A stretch of DNA of 64,000 nt from Gilvimarinus sp. 2_MG-2023 (GTDB lineage Bacteria; Pseudomonadota; Gammaproteobacteria; Pseudomonadales; Cellvibrionaceae): the NCBI RefSeq assembly GCF_030547685.1, contig NZ_JAUOQM010000041.1, positions 26,631 to 90,630 of the forward strand, written 5' to 3'. The position numbers and the translations under genes were made by a program. Under the pieces are notes generated by a model, which made no database searches, was not told the origin of the DNA, and was given only the letters and a program-made list of their open reading frames with translations. Positions within the stretch are counted from its first letter, which is position 1. Every line of letters begins with the position of its first letter. This document shows positions 9,279 through 17,235 of the stretch, one piece after another.

Positions 9279-11123
9279 ATGATATTCTTACGCTTTTCTG
9301 TAGCCAGAAAAAATATTTCTGTAATGACCATAATGCTACTGTTAACCGCATGTGGTTCAGGGTCGTCCGACAATAGTTCGGAAAAATCCAGCTCAGATCA
9401 AGCCGGCAACAGCTCTACAAGCAGCTCAAGTCTAATTAGTTCCTCATCATCGGTAGCGTCTTCTTCGTTGAGCTCACAGGTTAGCTCAAGCGACAAAAGC
9501 AGTAGCAGTTCTACACACTCTAGTTCATCATCCAGTGATGCGTCTTCAGCTTCTAGTGACGACGGAGGCTCGGATAATGATCAAAGCGTTTACTTTGAAG
9601 ATCATGTGTTTGATGAAGAGCCCGATATTATTTTTGCAGTAGAAAATTTAAATCAAGAGACAGATGATACCCAGCGTGTTCTTAGTGCATTAAAGACTGC
9701 GGGCAATGAGGAAAACGGTGGTGTTGTTGTCTTGCGGCCAGCCGAAGACGGCCAGAACAAGCGGTACCGTCTGGATCGTATCGATATGCCTTCAAACACA
9801 CGATTAGAAATTGATCCGAACGTTACCATTGAAATGATTGGGGCGTTAAAAACCAATGGCCCTACTCAGTTTTTGTTTAATATTGGCCGCAGTCAGAGAA
9901 TAAATCAGTTAATGCCCGAGCGCGTTAAAAATGTACAAATCACCTCTACTCAGCCAGGCGAGCGTTTTACCATTGATGCGCGCACCAATATGCCCATTAG
10001 TTACGGCCCTCACGGTGATAAAACCAAAGATACCTCTAGGAATTTTACTCGTGCTATTCCTGTGGGCATTTATTATGCCGAAAATTTTTCAATCTCCGAT
10101 GTGTTGATACTGGATAATCATACGGAATCTGTCGGTGTGCAAATGTATCCAGACACCGACTATCAGGATGGCGCGTTAGCGGATCGTAAAGGAACCAACG
10201 GTAATCCATCGGATGATGTATTTTTAAATGAAGCGGGTGAGGCACTTGCCACCAATGACCAAGGCCATTTTGTCGATGAAAGTGGCGCGGTTTTGAGCGA
10301 TTCGGACGCGATTATCCGTAACAACACTTACGGACGCACACCGCGGAAAGGCACTATTGATAATATTCGTATCGAGGGTGCACATACCGGGTACGGTGCG
10401 GTGCAAACCTATGGAGCCGATTGGATTTATATTAGCAATATTGAGGCGGTCAATGGTGTTGGTGTACGGCTAGAATCAGGCAATGGTGCGCCAAATGACA
10501 ATATTAATCGCGCCGGCCCGTACCTGTCGTCTATTAATAACATCGAAGTACATAATGTGACGGTATGGAATGCATTTACGGGTGTCTGGTTAAAAGCTCA
10601 TAGTAAAATCAATACCAACATTTTGGTTGATACGGTAACCGCAATTGATAGCGGTACTGCGATATTAAGCGATAAAAGCCGTATGCATGAAGCTGCCCGA
10701 GACTTCATTAACGGCCGCTTTGAAAATACTAAAATAATCGGTGACATTACACTAGAGCGAACCACCGACAACCCAGTAGCCGAGGTTGGTAATGCCCTTA
10801 CCTATTTTATGTCACCTGCTGAGCGTGATGCACTGGCAGACGTGACGGGCGATGACCGGATTACTCAGGCCGATTTACCCCATAATGACTCCGGACGACG
10901 CTGGTATTTAATGCAGCCCACGTCACCCATGGTGATAGCGACCCAGAGGAATGCAACTGAAATAGGCAATACTAGCTCCGATGTCACAGTCGACGAGGCT
11001 GGTTACTATGCTATAGATTTTAGTGAAGCTGTAACTAAGAGCATTAATCCGCTGCGTAATGAAGATATTTTATTTAACGAAGATGCACGCAATCTTAATG
11101 GCGGTCCATCTAATCGATTGTAA
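9279..11123 (+). CDS. GH82-like (iota-carrageenase family) beta-helix lipoprotein with altered active site
   Basis: A 614-residue lipoprotein. The ATG at 9279 has GTGGGAG six bases upstream; an in-frame ATG at 9264 would overlap that RBS. The lipobox is LLTAC, followed by about 70 residues of serine-rich linker, a Cellvibrionaceae habit. The rest is a right-handed parallel beta-helix protein beginning with a pectate-lyase-like repeat (DDTQRVLSAL, GGVVVLRP). The segment TGYGAVQTYGAD followed by GVGVRLESGN aligns by eye with the core of Alteromonas iota-carrageenase, where GYGLIQTYGAD is followed by ALRMETDN. The proton-donor Glu is kept (codon 10473-10475), but the partner Asp two residues on is Gly (codon 10479-10481). 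There is also a ~50-residue insertion before this core. It may be a divergent GH82 with another specificity or a binding protein. It sits with two sulfatases. Confidence 0.7.
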   Translation: MIFLRFSVARKNISVMTIMLLLTACGSGSSDNSSEKSSSDQAGNSSTSSSSLISSSSSVASSSLSSQVSSSDKSSSSSTHSSSSSSDASSASSDDGGSDNDQSVYFEDHVFDEEPDIIFAVENLNQETDDTQRVLSALKTAGNEENGGVVVLRPAEDGQNKRYRLDRIDMPSNTRLEIDPNVTIEMIGALKTNGPTQFLFNIGRSQRINQLMPERVKNVQITSTQPGERFTIDARTNMPISYGPHGDKTKDTSRNFTRAIPVGIYYAENFSISDVLILDNHTESVGVQMYPDTDYQDGALADRKGTNGNPSDDVFLNEAGEALATNDQGHFVDESGAVLSDSDAIIRNNTYGRTPRKGTIDNIRIEGAHTGYGAVQTYGADWIYISNIEAVNGVGVRLESGNGAPNDNINRAGPYLSSINNIEVHNVTVWNAFTGVWLKAHSKINTNILVDTVTAIDSGTAILSDKSRMHEAARDFINGRFENTKIIGDITLERTTDNPVAEVGNALTYFMSPAERDALADVTGDDRITQADLPHNDSGRRWYLMQPTSPMVIATQRNATEIGNTSSDVTVDEAGYYAIDFSEAVTKSINPLRNEDILFNEDARNLNGGPSNRL

Positions 11124-11171
11124 TGATAAGCCCGTGTCTAGTGACATGATTATGTGATGCAGAGGTAATTT

Positions 11172-12695
11172 ATGTTTAAAAAGTTGATGGCTTTAGTCGT
11201 GACAAGTTTAGCTTTTGGTGTGATTAACGTGTACGCCGATAAGGCAGACGCTGAAGCTCCCATCAAACGGCCCAATGTATTGATGTTGCTGTTCGATGAT
11301 ATGCGATTTGATACTTTTTCATATCGTGATGGACCGGTCAGTACGCCTAATATTGACGCATTGGCCAATCAAGGCATTCAGTTTAACCAAGCCATGACGA
11401 GTACCGGCTTGTGCTCTCCTTCGCGCGCCGCATTATTTACTGGGCGGTGGGGGCATAAAAATGGTCTAGAAGATAATATTTACCTGTTTCACTCGCGCTA
11501 TGAAGAGCTCCCCTTAGAGCAAGGTGGTCTTATAAAACGAGCCGCCGATGAAGGGTATTTTGTGGGCTATGCAGGTAAGTGGCACCTTGGCGCCCAAGGC
11601 ACTAACTTACGTGGTGCTGATTATGTGTACGATGCCGACAACTTACAGCATGATCGTCACGAGCGAGGCTGGGCACCACGAGAAATTGCTGCAAAAGTTG
11701 AACAGTACAAGCAGGGTAAGCTCGATGCTAATGGCGAAAAGCATATGTACTATCAAACCTTACCGGGCACTTATGCCGATACGGAAACTGCCCGTATTGT
11801 AGAGCACGGACAAAAAATGATGCAGCAAGCCGCCGAAAAAGAGCAACCATTCTTTGGTGTCGTCAGTTTCCATCAGCCACATCCACCGTACCGGGTCCCT
11901 GAGCCTTACGCCAGCATGTTTGACCCCGAAACAGTTGAGCTGCCAGAAAACTATCGTACACAGCGTAAAAACAAGCCCATGTCGCAGGATGAGCCTTACT
12001 GGCCCTGGCACGATGTTGAACATCTGACCGATACTGATTGGAGAAAGATGCGAACATTCTATTATGGCGCTGTTGCCATGCTAGATCACGCCGTTGAGCA
12101 ATTGTTAGATACCGCAAAAAAAGAAGGCTTATACGATGACTTATACATTGTTTTTGCAGGCGATCAGGGCAGTATGCTAGGTGAACACGGTTTATACGAT
12201 AAGGGTCCCTATGCTTACGACGAACTAATGCGTATGCCGCTGTTTGTCCGAGTGCCGGGGGAGTCTCCCAAAAAGGTTAATCGACAAGTGTCAATGTTAG
12301 ATATAGCCCCTACCTTGAGTGAGTGGATGAGCTTGTCACCCGATGGTGACGTGGATGGCCATTCGCTGGCACCGCTAATTGAACAGGGTGATAAAGCCGA
12401 GGCGGGTAAGGTAGATAAAGCTCTGTACGCTTATGAGTGGTATAACGGTGGTTGGTTTGGTATTCGCGCCATTCGTACACCCGAATATAAATTTGTTTGG
12501 AATCCGGGCGAAACTCGTGACGAGTTTTACGATTTACGAAAAGATCCTGGCGAAATTAATAATCTAGCTAATAGTGCTGATTACAAAAAACAGCGTGATT
12601 ATATGATCCAATTATTAGAGCAAGAATTAATTCGAATTGATGATCCATTGTTGTCTAAATATCGTCGCTATATGAAAATGATTAATAACGTTTAA
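11172..12695 (+). CDS. Formylglycine-dependent sulfatase (S1 family), exported
   Basis: A 507-residue sulfatase of the alkaline-phosphatase fold that removes sulfate esters, here probably from carrageenan oligosaccharides. A signal peptide ends around VYADK. The metal-binding start RPNVLMLLFDDMR and the sulfatase signature C-x-P-S-R (Cys81 in GLCSPSRAALFTGR) are intact; Cys81 would be converted to formylglycine. Other conserved parts are GKWHLG, FHQPHPPY and the second metal site AGDQGSMLGEHG. RBS AGAGG. It is 48 bp after the GH82-like gene and 25 bp before a second sulfatase, so the three form an operon ending at the hairpin at 14212. The subfamily and the exact sulfate position cannot be fixed by eye. 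Confidence 0.88.
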   Translation: MFKKLMALVVTSLAFGVINVYADKADAEAPIKRPNVLMLLFDDMRFDTFSYRDGPVSTPNIDALANQGIQFNQAMTSTGLCSPSRAALFTGRWGHKNGLEDNIYLFHSRYEELPLEQGGLIKRAADEGYFVGYAGKWHLGAQGTNLRGADYVYDADNLQHDRHERGWAPREIAAKVEQYKQGKLDANGEKHMYYQTLPGTYADTETARIVEHGQKMMQQAAEKEQPFFGVVSFHQPHPPYRVPEPYASMFDPETVELPENYRTQRKNKPMSQDEPYWPWHDVEHLTDTDWRKMRTFYYGAVAMLDHAVEQLLDTAKKEGLYDDLYIVFAGDQGSMLGEHGLYDKGPYAYDELMRMPLFVRVPGESPKKVNRQVSMLDIAPTLSEWMSLSPDGDVDGHSLAPLIEQGDKAEAGKVDKALYAYEWYNGGWFGIRAIRTPEYKFVWNPGETRDEFYDLRKDPGEINNLANSADYKKQRDYMIQLLEQELIRIDDPLLSKYRRYMKMINNV

Positions 12696-12720
12696 CAGAT
12701 GTAACAAGAGTATCTACGCT

Positions 12721-14184
12721 ATGATTTTAAATGCTTTGCAACGCAGTCTTAGTTATTTACTAGGTGCAGTTATATTATTTTCTACAAGTGCTGGTGCAGC
12801 TGATGAGCGACCTAATATTTTATTAATATTGGCTGACGATTTAGGTTATGCCGATGTTGGATTTAACGGTTCATCCGACATCACAACCCCCTCCTTGGAT
12901 GAGCTCGCTAACGAGGGGGTAACTTTCTCGCAAGCTTACGTGGCCCATGCTTTTTGTGGTCCTAGCCGAGCGGGATTAATGACAGGGCGGTACCCACACA
13001 AATTTGGTTCACAATTTAATTTACCCGACATCTATATGTCGGGAGGTGTGGGGGTCCCTGAGTCGGAAGTTTTTGTTAGTGATGTACTGCAGGATAGCAA
13101 TTACTTTACCGGTGCTATTGGTAAGTGGCATTTAGGTGAGACCGATAAATACCATCCGAACAATCGTGGCTTTGACGAGTTTTACGGCTTCTTAAACGGT
13201 GGCCATAATTACTTCCCCGAAGATTTCAATCGGCGCTATGATGCCTTGAGAGCGGCTGGTCGTACTGATATTCCACATTATTTACTGCCCCTTGAGCACA
13301 ATGGTCAAAGGGTGCGAGAGACGGAATATATAACTGATGCGCTTTCACGCGAGGCGGTTAAATTTGTCACTGACGGCAGTAAAAAAGAGCAGCCCTGGTT
13401 TTTATATTTAGCCTATAACGCGCCACATACACCACTCCAAGCTAAGCCTGAAGACATGGCTAAGTTTCCTCATATTAAAGATAAAAAACGAAAAACTTAC
13501 GCGGGAATGGTTTACGCGCTCGATCGCGGTGTAAAGCGAGTAATTGATACCCTTAAAGAAACTGGACAGTATGACAATACAGTGGTTGTATTCTTGAGCG
13601 ATAACGGCGGAAAACTCAGCCAAGGAGCCAATAATGACCCTTTACGTGCAGGTAAAGGCAGTGCTCTAGAAGGCGGTTTTAGGGTGCCTATGTTTGTACA
13701 CTGGCCGGGTAAAATTAAAAGTAATAGCCATTATAAGCACCCCGTAAATGCGTTGGACTTGTTCCCCACTTTTGCCTCTTTGGCTGAGGCTGAGCTGCCT
13801 CAAGGGTTAGAGTTGGATGGGGAAAATCTATGGCCGGCGCTGCAGACGGGTGAAAGTGCGCGAAAAGGCGAAACTTTTTTTGCCATGCGCCACCGCGGTG
13901 ATCATAGTGACACTGCCGCTATTCGTGACCAGTGGAAGGCAGTTCGTGTCGGTAAAGAGCCTTGGGCTCTGTATGATGTCGCAGCGGATCCTGCCGAGAG
14001 TAAAGATTTGAGCGAAGAGAAGCCCAACTTACTCCACGATTTGGTCACTGACGCTAACGTATGGAGCTGGACCCATGTTCAACCGCGTTGGTTTCATATT
14101 CAAAAAGAAGGTTTTTTATGGCGCGAGGAGTCTATGCCGCGGTTTCATGAAACCTTTGATTTGCTCGAAGGTAAGAGCTATTGA
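12721..14184 (+). CDS. Formylglycine-dependent sulfatase (S1 family), exported, second copy
   Basis: A 487-residue arylsulfatase-type enzyme with a signal peptide ending TSAGAAD. It shows RPNILLILADDLGYADVG for metal binding, the signature FCGPSRAGLMTGR with the formylglycine Cys79, GKWHLGETDKYHPNNRGF, and VVFLSDNGG. It differs clearly from the sulfatase just upstream, so the two probably remove different sulfates (for example at different sugars or at chain ends versus interior). Carrageenan 4-sulfatases of family S1_19 look similar, but that assignment is a guess. No anaerobic or FGE-type maturase gene is seen in the window, so maturation must be supplied from elsewhere. Confidence 0.88.
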   Translation: MILNALQRSLSYLLGAVILFSTSAGAADERPNILLILADDLGYADVGFNGSSDITTPSLDELANEGVTFSQAYVAHAFCGPSRAGLMTGRYPHKFGSQFNLPDIYMSGGVGVPESEVFVSDVLQDSNYFTGAIGKWHLGETDKYHPNNRGFDEFYGFLNGGHNYFPEDFNRRYDALRAAGRTDIPHYLLPLEHNGQRVRETEYITDALSREAVKFVTDGSKKEQPWFLYLAYNAPHTPLQAKPEDMAKFPHIKDKKRKTYAGMVYALDRGVKRVIDTLKETGQYDNTVVVFLSDNGGKLSQGANNDPLRAGKGSALEGGFRVPMFVHWPGKIKSNSHYKHPVNALDLFPTFASLAEAELPQGLELDGENLWPALQTGESARKGETFFAMRHRGDHSDTAAIRDQWKAVRVGKEPWALYDVAADPAESKDLSEEKPNLLHDLVTDANVWSWTHVQPRWFHIQKEGFLWREESMPRFHETFDLLEGKSY

Positions 14185-14211
14185 TTAAAGTATAAAGCCT
14201 TCTTCAAATGT

Positions 14212-14241
14212 TTCGGCGATGCACCATCGCCGAATATTTTT
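14212..14241 (+). terminator. Rho-independent terminator after sulfatase operon
   Basis: Stem TTCGGCGATG / CATCGCCGAA with loop CAC, followed by a T-rich tail; 28 bp after the second sulfatase stop. Confidence 0.82.
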
Positions 14242-14308
14242 GAGTAACCATTTTTACATTTTCGGCGGCTATACTGGATAGAGTTGTTATAGGAAAGAGA
14301 AGTCATCG

Positions 14309-14572
14309 ATGGATAGTCGAAAGAAAGATAGGTTAGAGCGTACAGTACAAAAAGGGATGTTGAAATTCATTCTCGTTAGTGGGGTGTTGGGCTGGGGAGT
14401 ATCGACTGCAATTCTATTTTCTATAATTCAGCATTTTACGGGTACTACTCAAACTATAAATACCGTTGTTTTATCTCTGGTTTTATTTCCAGTTGGTGGG
14501 CTGTTTTGGGGGGGTGCCATGTGGTGGTTTGTAAAGTCCCAATACAAAAAAATGGTTTCCGAAAAGTTATAG
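14309..14572 (+). CDS. Small two-helix membrane protein, unknown
   Basis: An 87-residue protein with a good RBS (AGGAAAG). A charged N-terminus (MDSRKKDRLERTVQKG) is followed by two hydrophobic helices, about residues 19-45 and 50-74, and a basic tail (KSQYKKMVSEKL). No family is recognised. It lies between the sulfatase operon terminator and the next GH16 gene and has its own hairpins on both sides, so it is probably transcribed alone and may be unrelated to carrageenan use. Confidence 0.6.
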   Translation: MDSRKKDRLERTVQKGMLKFILVSGVLGWGVSTAILFSIIQHFTGTTQTINTVVLSLVLFPVGGLFWGGAMWWFVKSQYKKMVSEKL

Positions 14573-14610
14573 CGAAGCCATGTACAGCGAGTTACTTTTC
14601 CATCACTCAG

Positions 14611-14636
14611 ATTATGGCAAAAAAGACTGCCATAAT
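14611..14636 (+). terminator. Hairpin after the small membrane protein gene (weak terminator)
   Basis: Perfect 9-bp stem ATTATGGCA / TGCCATAAT with an A-rich loop, but the following T tract is poor. Plausible terminator 39 bp after the gene. Confidence 0.45.
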
Positions 14637-14684
14637 TTAATCAACAACAAGGCAGCCGCATAATAGCGGCGTTAACAGCACTCG

Positions 14685-15581
14685 ATGAAAAAATCAAAAA
14701 ATACGACCTGGTTGGTATGTTATTTAGCGCTGGGCTTAAGCGGTTGCTACAATGCCTCATTGGCTGTTTCGGATAGCTCAACGGTTGTCGCCCCCTATGG
14801 TGATACTCCCGTGTCCGGCTATACGCTGAGTTGGTCCGATGAGTTTAATGGTGATTATGTCAATGAGTCGAAATGGCATTACCGGCTCGATTGTAAGCAT
14901 TGGAGTCAGCAAAAAGCCCGTAACAACAGTGTGTCGGGTGGCTTGTATCGTATACACCTAAGACAGGAAGCCAGTGAATGCCCTAACAATACCGCTTTGC
15001 AGCCCGGACAAGAAGAGGGGGACGACCCTGCTGGGGTGGTTCAATACAGTGGTGGTGGCATCATCTCCAATAAGTTCTTTCGCTATGGTTTTTACGAGGC
15101 TCGCTTGCGTGTACCCCCTAGTGCGGGTTGGCATAGCTCCTTTTGGATGATGCGCTCAGGCGTCACGGTTGAGGATGACTTAGTCAGTCATATAGAGTTG
15201 GATCCATTTGAAAACGATTCTATCGATTTACAACATTATCAGACAGATGCTCATCAGTGGAAACCCGAACCTGGCACAGAAGACCCCGGCAGGCGTCAAA
15301 ACAAAGTTGGCACTCGACAAATAAGGTTTGCAGAAGACACCTTGCTCAGCGACTTTCATGTGATTGGCATGGAATTTACCGACACTCATTTACGATACTT
15401 CTTTGATGGGGCGTTGGTATCGGAAACTGCGTTTGCTGCTGAGCAATTCCAGCATAATGATGTGAACATCTGGCTTACCTCAATTGGAACATTTTTAGGG
15501 CCAACCCCGGCGATAGATAATTCGCAGCTCCCGAGTGAGATGCAGGTAGACTATGTCAGGTTCTTCCAAAAAACTCCCTAA
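14685..15581 (+). CDS. GH16 lipoprotein glycosidase, atypical motif ELDPFE
   Basis: A 298-residue lipoprotein (lipobox GLSGC, Cys21) with a GH16 jelly-roll domain starting LSWSDEFNGDYVNESKWHY. The catalytic E-x-D-x-x-E pattern is present as HIELDPFEND (E171, D173, E176); a proline inside it is unusual. The stretches YGFYEARLRVPPSAGWHSSFWM and MQVDYVRFFQ are typical of the family. There is no linker and no binding module. The substrate is probably a red-algal galactan, since two more GH16 genes follow, but this one is the most divergent of the set and could act on another beta-glycan. The RBS is weak. Confidence 0.75.
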   Translation: MKKSKNTTWLVCYLALGLSGCYNASLAVSDSSTVVAPYGDTPVSGYTLSWSDEFNGDYVNESKWHYRLDCKHWSQQKARNNSVSGGLYRIHLRQEASECPNNTALQPGQEEGDDPAGVVQYSGGGIISNKFFRYGFYEARLRVPPSAGWHSSFWMMRSGVTVEDDLVSHIELDPFENDSIDLQHYQTDAHQWKPEPGTEDPGRRQNKVGTRQIRFAEDTLLSDFHVIGMEFTDTHLRYFFDGALVSETAFAAEQFQHNDVNIWLTSIGTFLGPTPAIDNSQLPSEMQVDYVRFFQKTP

Positions 15582-15620
15582 CAAACGCGCGTATCACTAA
15601 GAGCAGAGCGTTTTGACTTG

Positions 15621-15649
15621 CCAATATAAACATCATATGTTTATATTGG
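15621..15649. promoter_or_regulatory. Inverted-repeat operator, carrageenan-type, copy 3 (longest)
   Basis: A perfect 13-bp inverted repeat, arms CCAATATAAACAT and ATGTTTATATTGG around CAT, lies 77 bp upstream of the next GH16 gene. The core (15627-15643) is identical to copy 2 at 3364-3380. Twenty-nine base pairs of near-perfect symmetry strongly suggest a dimeric repressor site. Confidence 0.72.
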
Positions 15650-15725
15650 TATATATTTGGGTTATCTTAACTGTGGCCCAGTCTATAACGATAATGAGTT
15701 TGTACAGATGTAGGAGAACCCCCGC

Positions 15726-17165
15726 GTGAATAATAACCTTATTTTCACTTGCGTCTTGGCCGCAACGTGCATGTTTTCACTCAACGCACATAGTGCTCAC
15801 GAGTCTCAATCGACTGCTTCTGTCAAAGTCGGCTTCCCCCTATCCGATCCGGAGAATGGCGCTGGATGGGTGCTTAATAATGATATCAGTGACGAATTTA
15901 ACGCCGGTGAGCTGGATACTTCTAAGTGGTTTGTTGAAGGTGAGCAAGGCGATTACTACATTTGGAAAGGCCGCCCGCCATCGCAATTTGCTCCCCATAA
16001 TGTATTGGTAGAGGATGGTAAGCTAAAAATTCGCACGCAGTGGGAGCCAGATTTTGATTTTGCCAATGAAAATTACGCTGATGGCTCACGCAACGATGCC
16101 TATGGTCGCCACGAAGGGGAAGCCTTTCCTGTAACAACGGGCGCGGCGATTAGCCGCAAGCGTTTTTTAAACGGTTACATGGAGGTACGTACTAAAGCGG
16201 GCGATGCGGCCATGACGAGCTCATTTTGGACTATTGGCTATCAGTCCGAGCTAGATATATATGAGCAAATGGGCAAGCCATCTATCGCGCATGATATTAC
16301 CGCTACTAACTGGAAGGCATCAGTGCACGATTGGCGCCCACCCGCCAAGCGCCCCACTCGTAAATTTGGCATGAAAGAGGATCTAGGTTTTCGCGTTGCA
16401 GATGAGTTTCATGTGTATGGTGCGGAGTGGGGCGAGGATTATTTAAAGCTCTATCTAGATGGCGAACTCAAGTACGAAGTTACACAAGAGGAGGTTGGAC
16501 GCCACTGGGTTCTTACCAATCCATTGGAGATCTGGTTTGACTCAGAGATTTTTGTTTGGTTGGGCTTACCCCGCAAGGATGAGTTGCCAGTAGATTATGA
16601 GATTGATTATGTTCGCGTTTGGCAAAAGCCTCATGCTAATTTACTGGCGCGTCACTTTTACGGCTTTGAAGGACCTTATTTGTATGAAGGTCAATCTAAG
16701 CCGCTGGATTTAACCCCAGAAAATCCAACTAACAATGCTTACCAAAAATTTTGGCAGATTCACGATGACTCGTCACAGCATTTGGCCGTTGTTCGACACG
16801 AGCATCACTCGGCAGGCACTCGCAGCCTGCGATTTGAATCACGTAATAGAGCAGCTACCGCCATTGCCACTACCCCTGCAGGGACGCTCGCACTAGAGCC
16901 TGGTAGCTATACATTAAAGGCTAAGTTATGGCTTGAGCCTGGCAGTCAGCTAGATGGAATATCAATTCAGCTAAATAAAGCCAAGCTTGGTATCTCGCTT
17001 GATGATACAGCCACTTTTAAACCTGGTCAGTGGCATACGATCGAGCAAAAAATTATGCTTGATGAGCAAACTAGCAACACTGAAACCATGAGTATAACCT
17101 TTGTACAAAACGAGGCCGGTGCTGATACCCGCGCCTATCTTGACGAAATTTCAATCGAACACTAA
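15726..17165 (+). CDS. GH16 galactanase with C-terminal binding-like module
   Basis: A 479-residue exported enzyme beginning with GTG (RBS TAGGAGAA). A signal peptide ends near LNAHSAH. The GH16 domain (about 35-300) starts GFPLSDPENGAGWVLNND and carries SELDIYEQMG (E175, D177, E180) as its catalytic motif; EVRTKAGDAAMTSSFW and EIDYVRVWQK are typical. It belongs by eye to the agarase/porphyranase/carrageenase side of GH16 and is a paralogue of the GH16 at 19144. The last ~170 residues resemble a CBM4-like jelly roll (YTLKAKLWLEPGS, AYLDEISIEH). The operator just upstream ties it to the carrageenase regulon. Exact substrate (furcellaran, carrageenan or another hybrid galactan) is open. Confidence 0.8.
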   Translation: MNNNLIFTCVLAATCMFSLNAHSAHESQSTASVKVGFPLSDPENGAGWVLNNDISDEFNAGELDTSKWFVEGEQGDYYIWKGRPPSQFAPHNVLVEDGKLKIRTQWEPDFDFANENYADGSRNDAYGRHEGEAFPVTTGAAISRKRFLNGYMEVRTKAGDAAMTSSFWTIGYQSELDIYEQMGKPSIAHDITATNWKASVHDWRPPAKRPTRKFGMKEDLGFRVADEFHVYGAEWGEDYLKLYLDGELKYEVTQEEVGRHWVLTNPLEIWFDSEIFVWLGLPRKDELPVDYEIDYVRVWQKPHANLLARHFYGFEGPYLYEGQSKPLDLTPENPTNNAYQKFWQIHDDSSQHLAVVRHEHHSAGTRSLRFESRNRAATAIATTPAGTLALEPGSYTLKAKLWLEPGSQLDGISIQLNKAKLGISLDDTATFKPGQWHTIEQKIMLDEQTSNTETMSITFVQNEAGADTRAYLDEISIEH

Positions 17166-17172
17166 ACCTTAC

Positions 17173-17210
17173 CACTGCCGTCGTCCTATATTTGACGGCA
17201 GTGTTCTTTT
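17173..17210 (+). terminator. Rho-independent terminator after GH16 gene
   Basis: Stem CACTGCCGTC / GACGGCAGTG (17173-17182 and 17194-17203), an 11-nt loop and TTCTTTTT. Confidence 0.82.
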
Positions 17211-17235
17211 TGCATAGATATACCTTGAGTCGACT

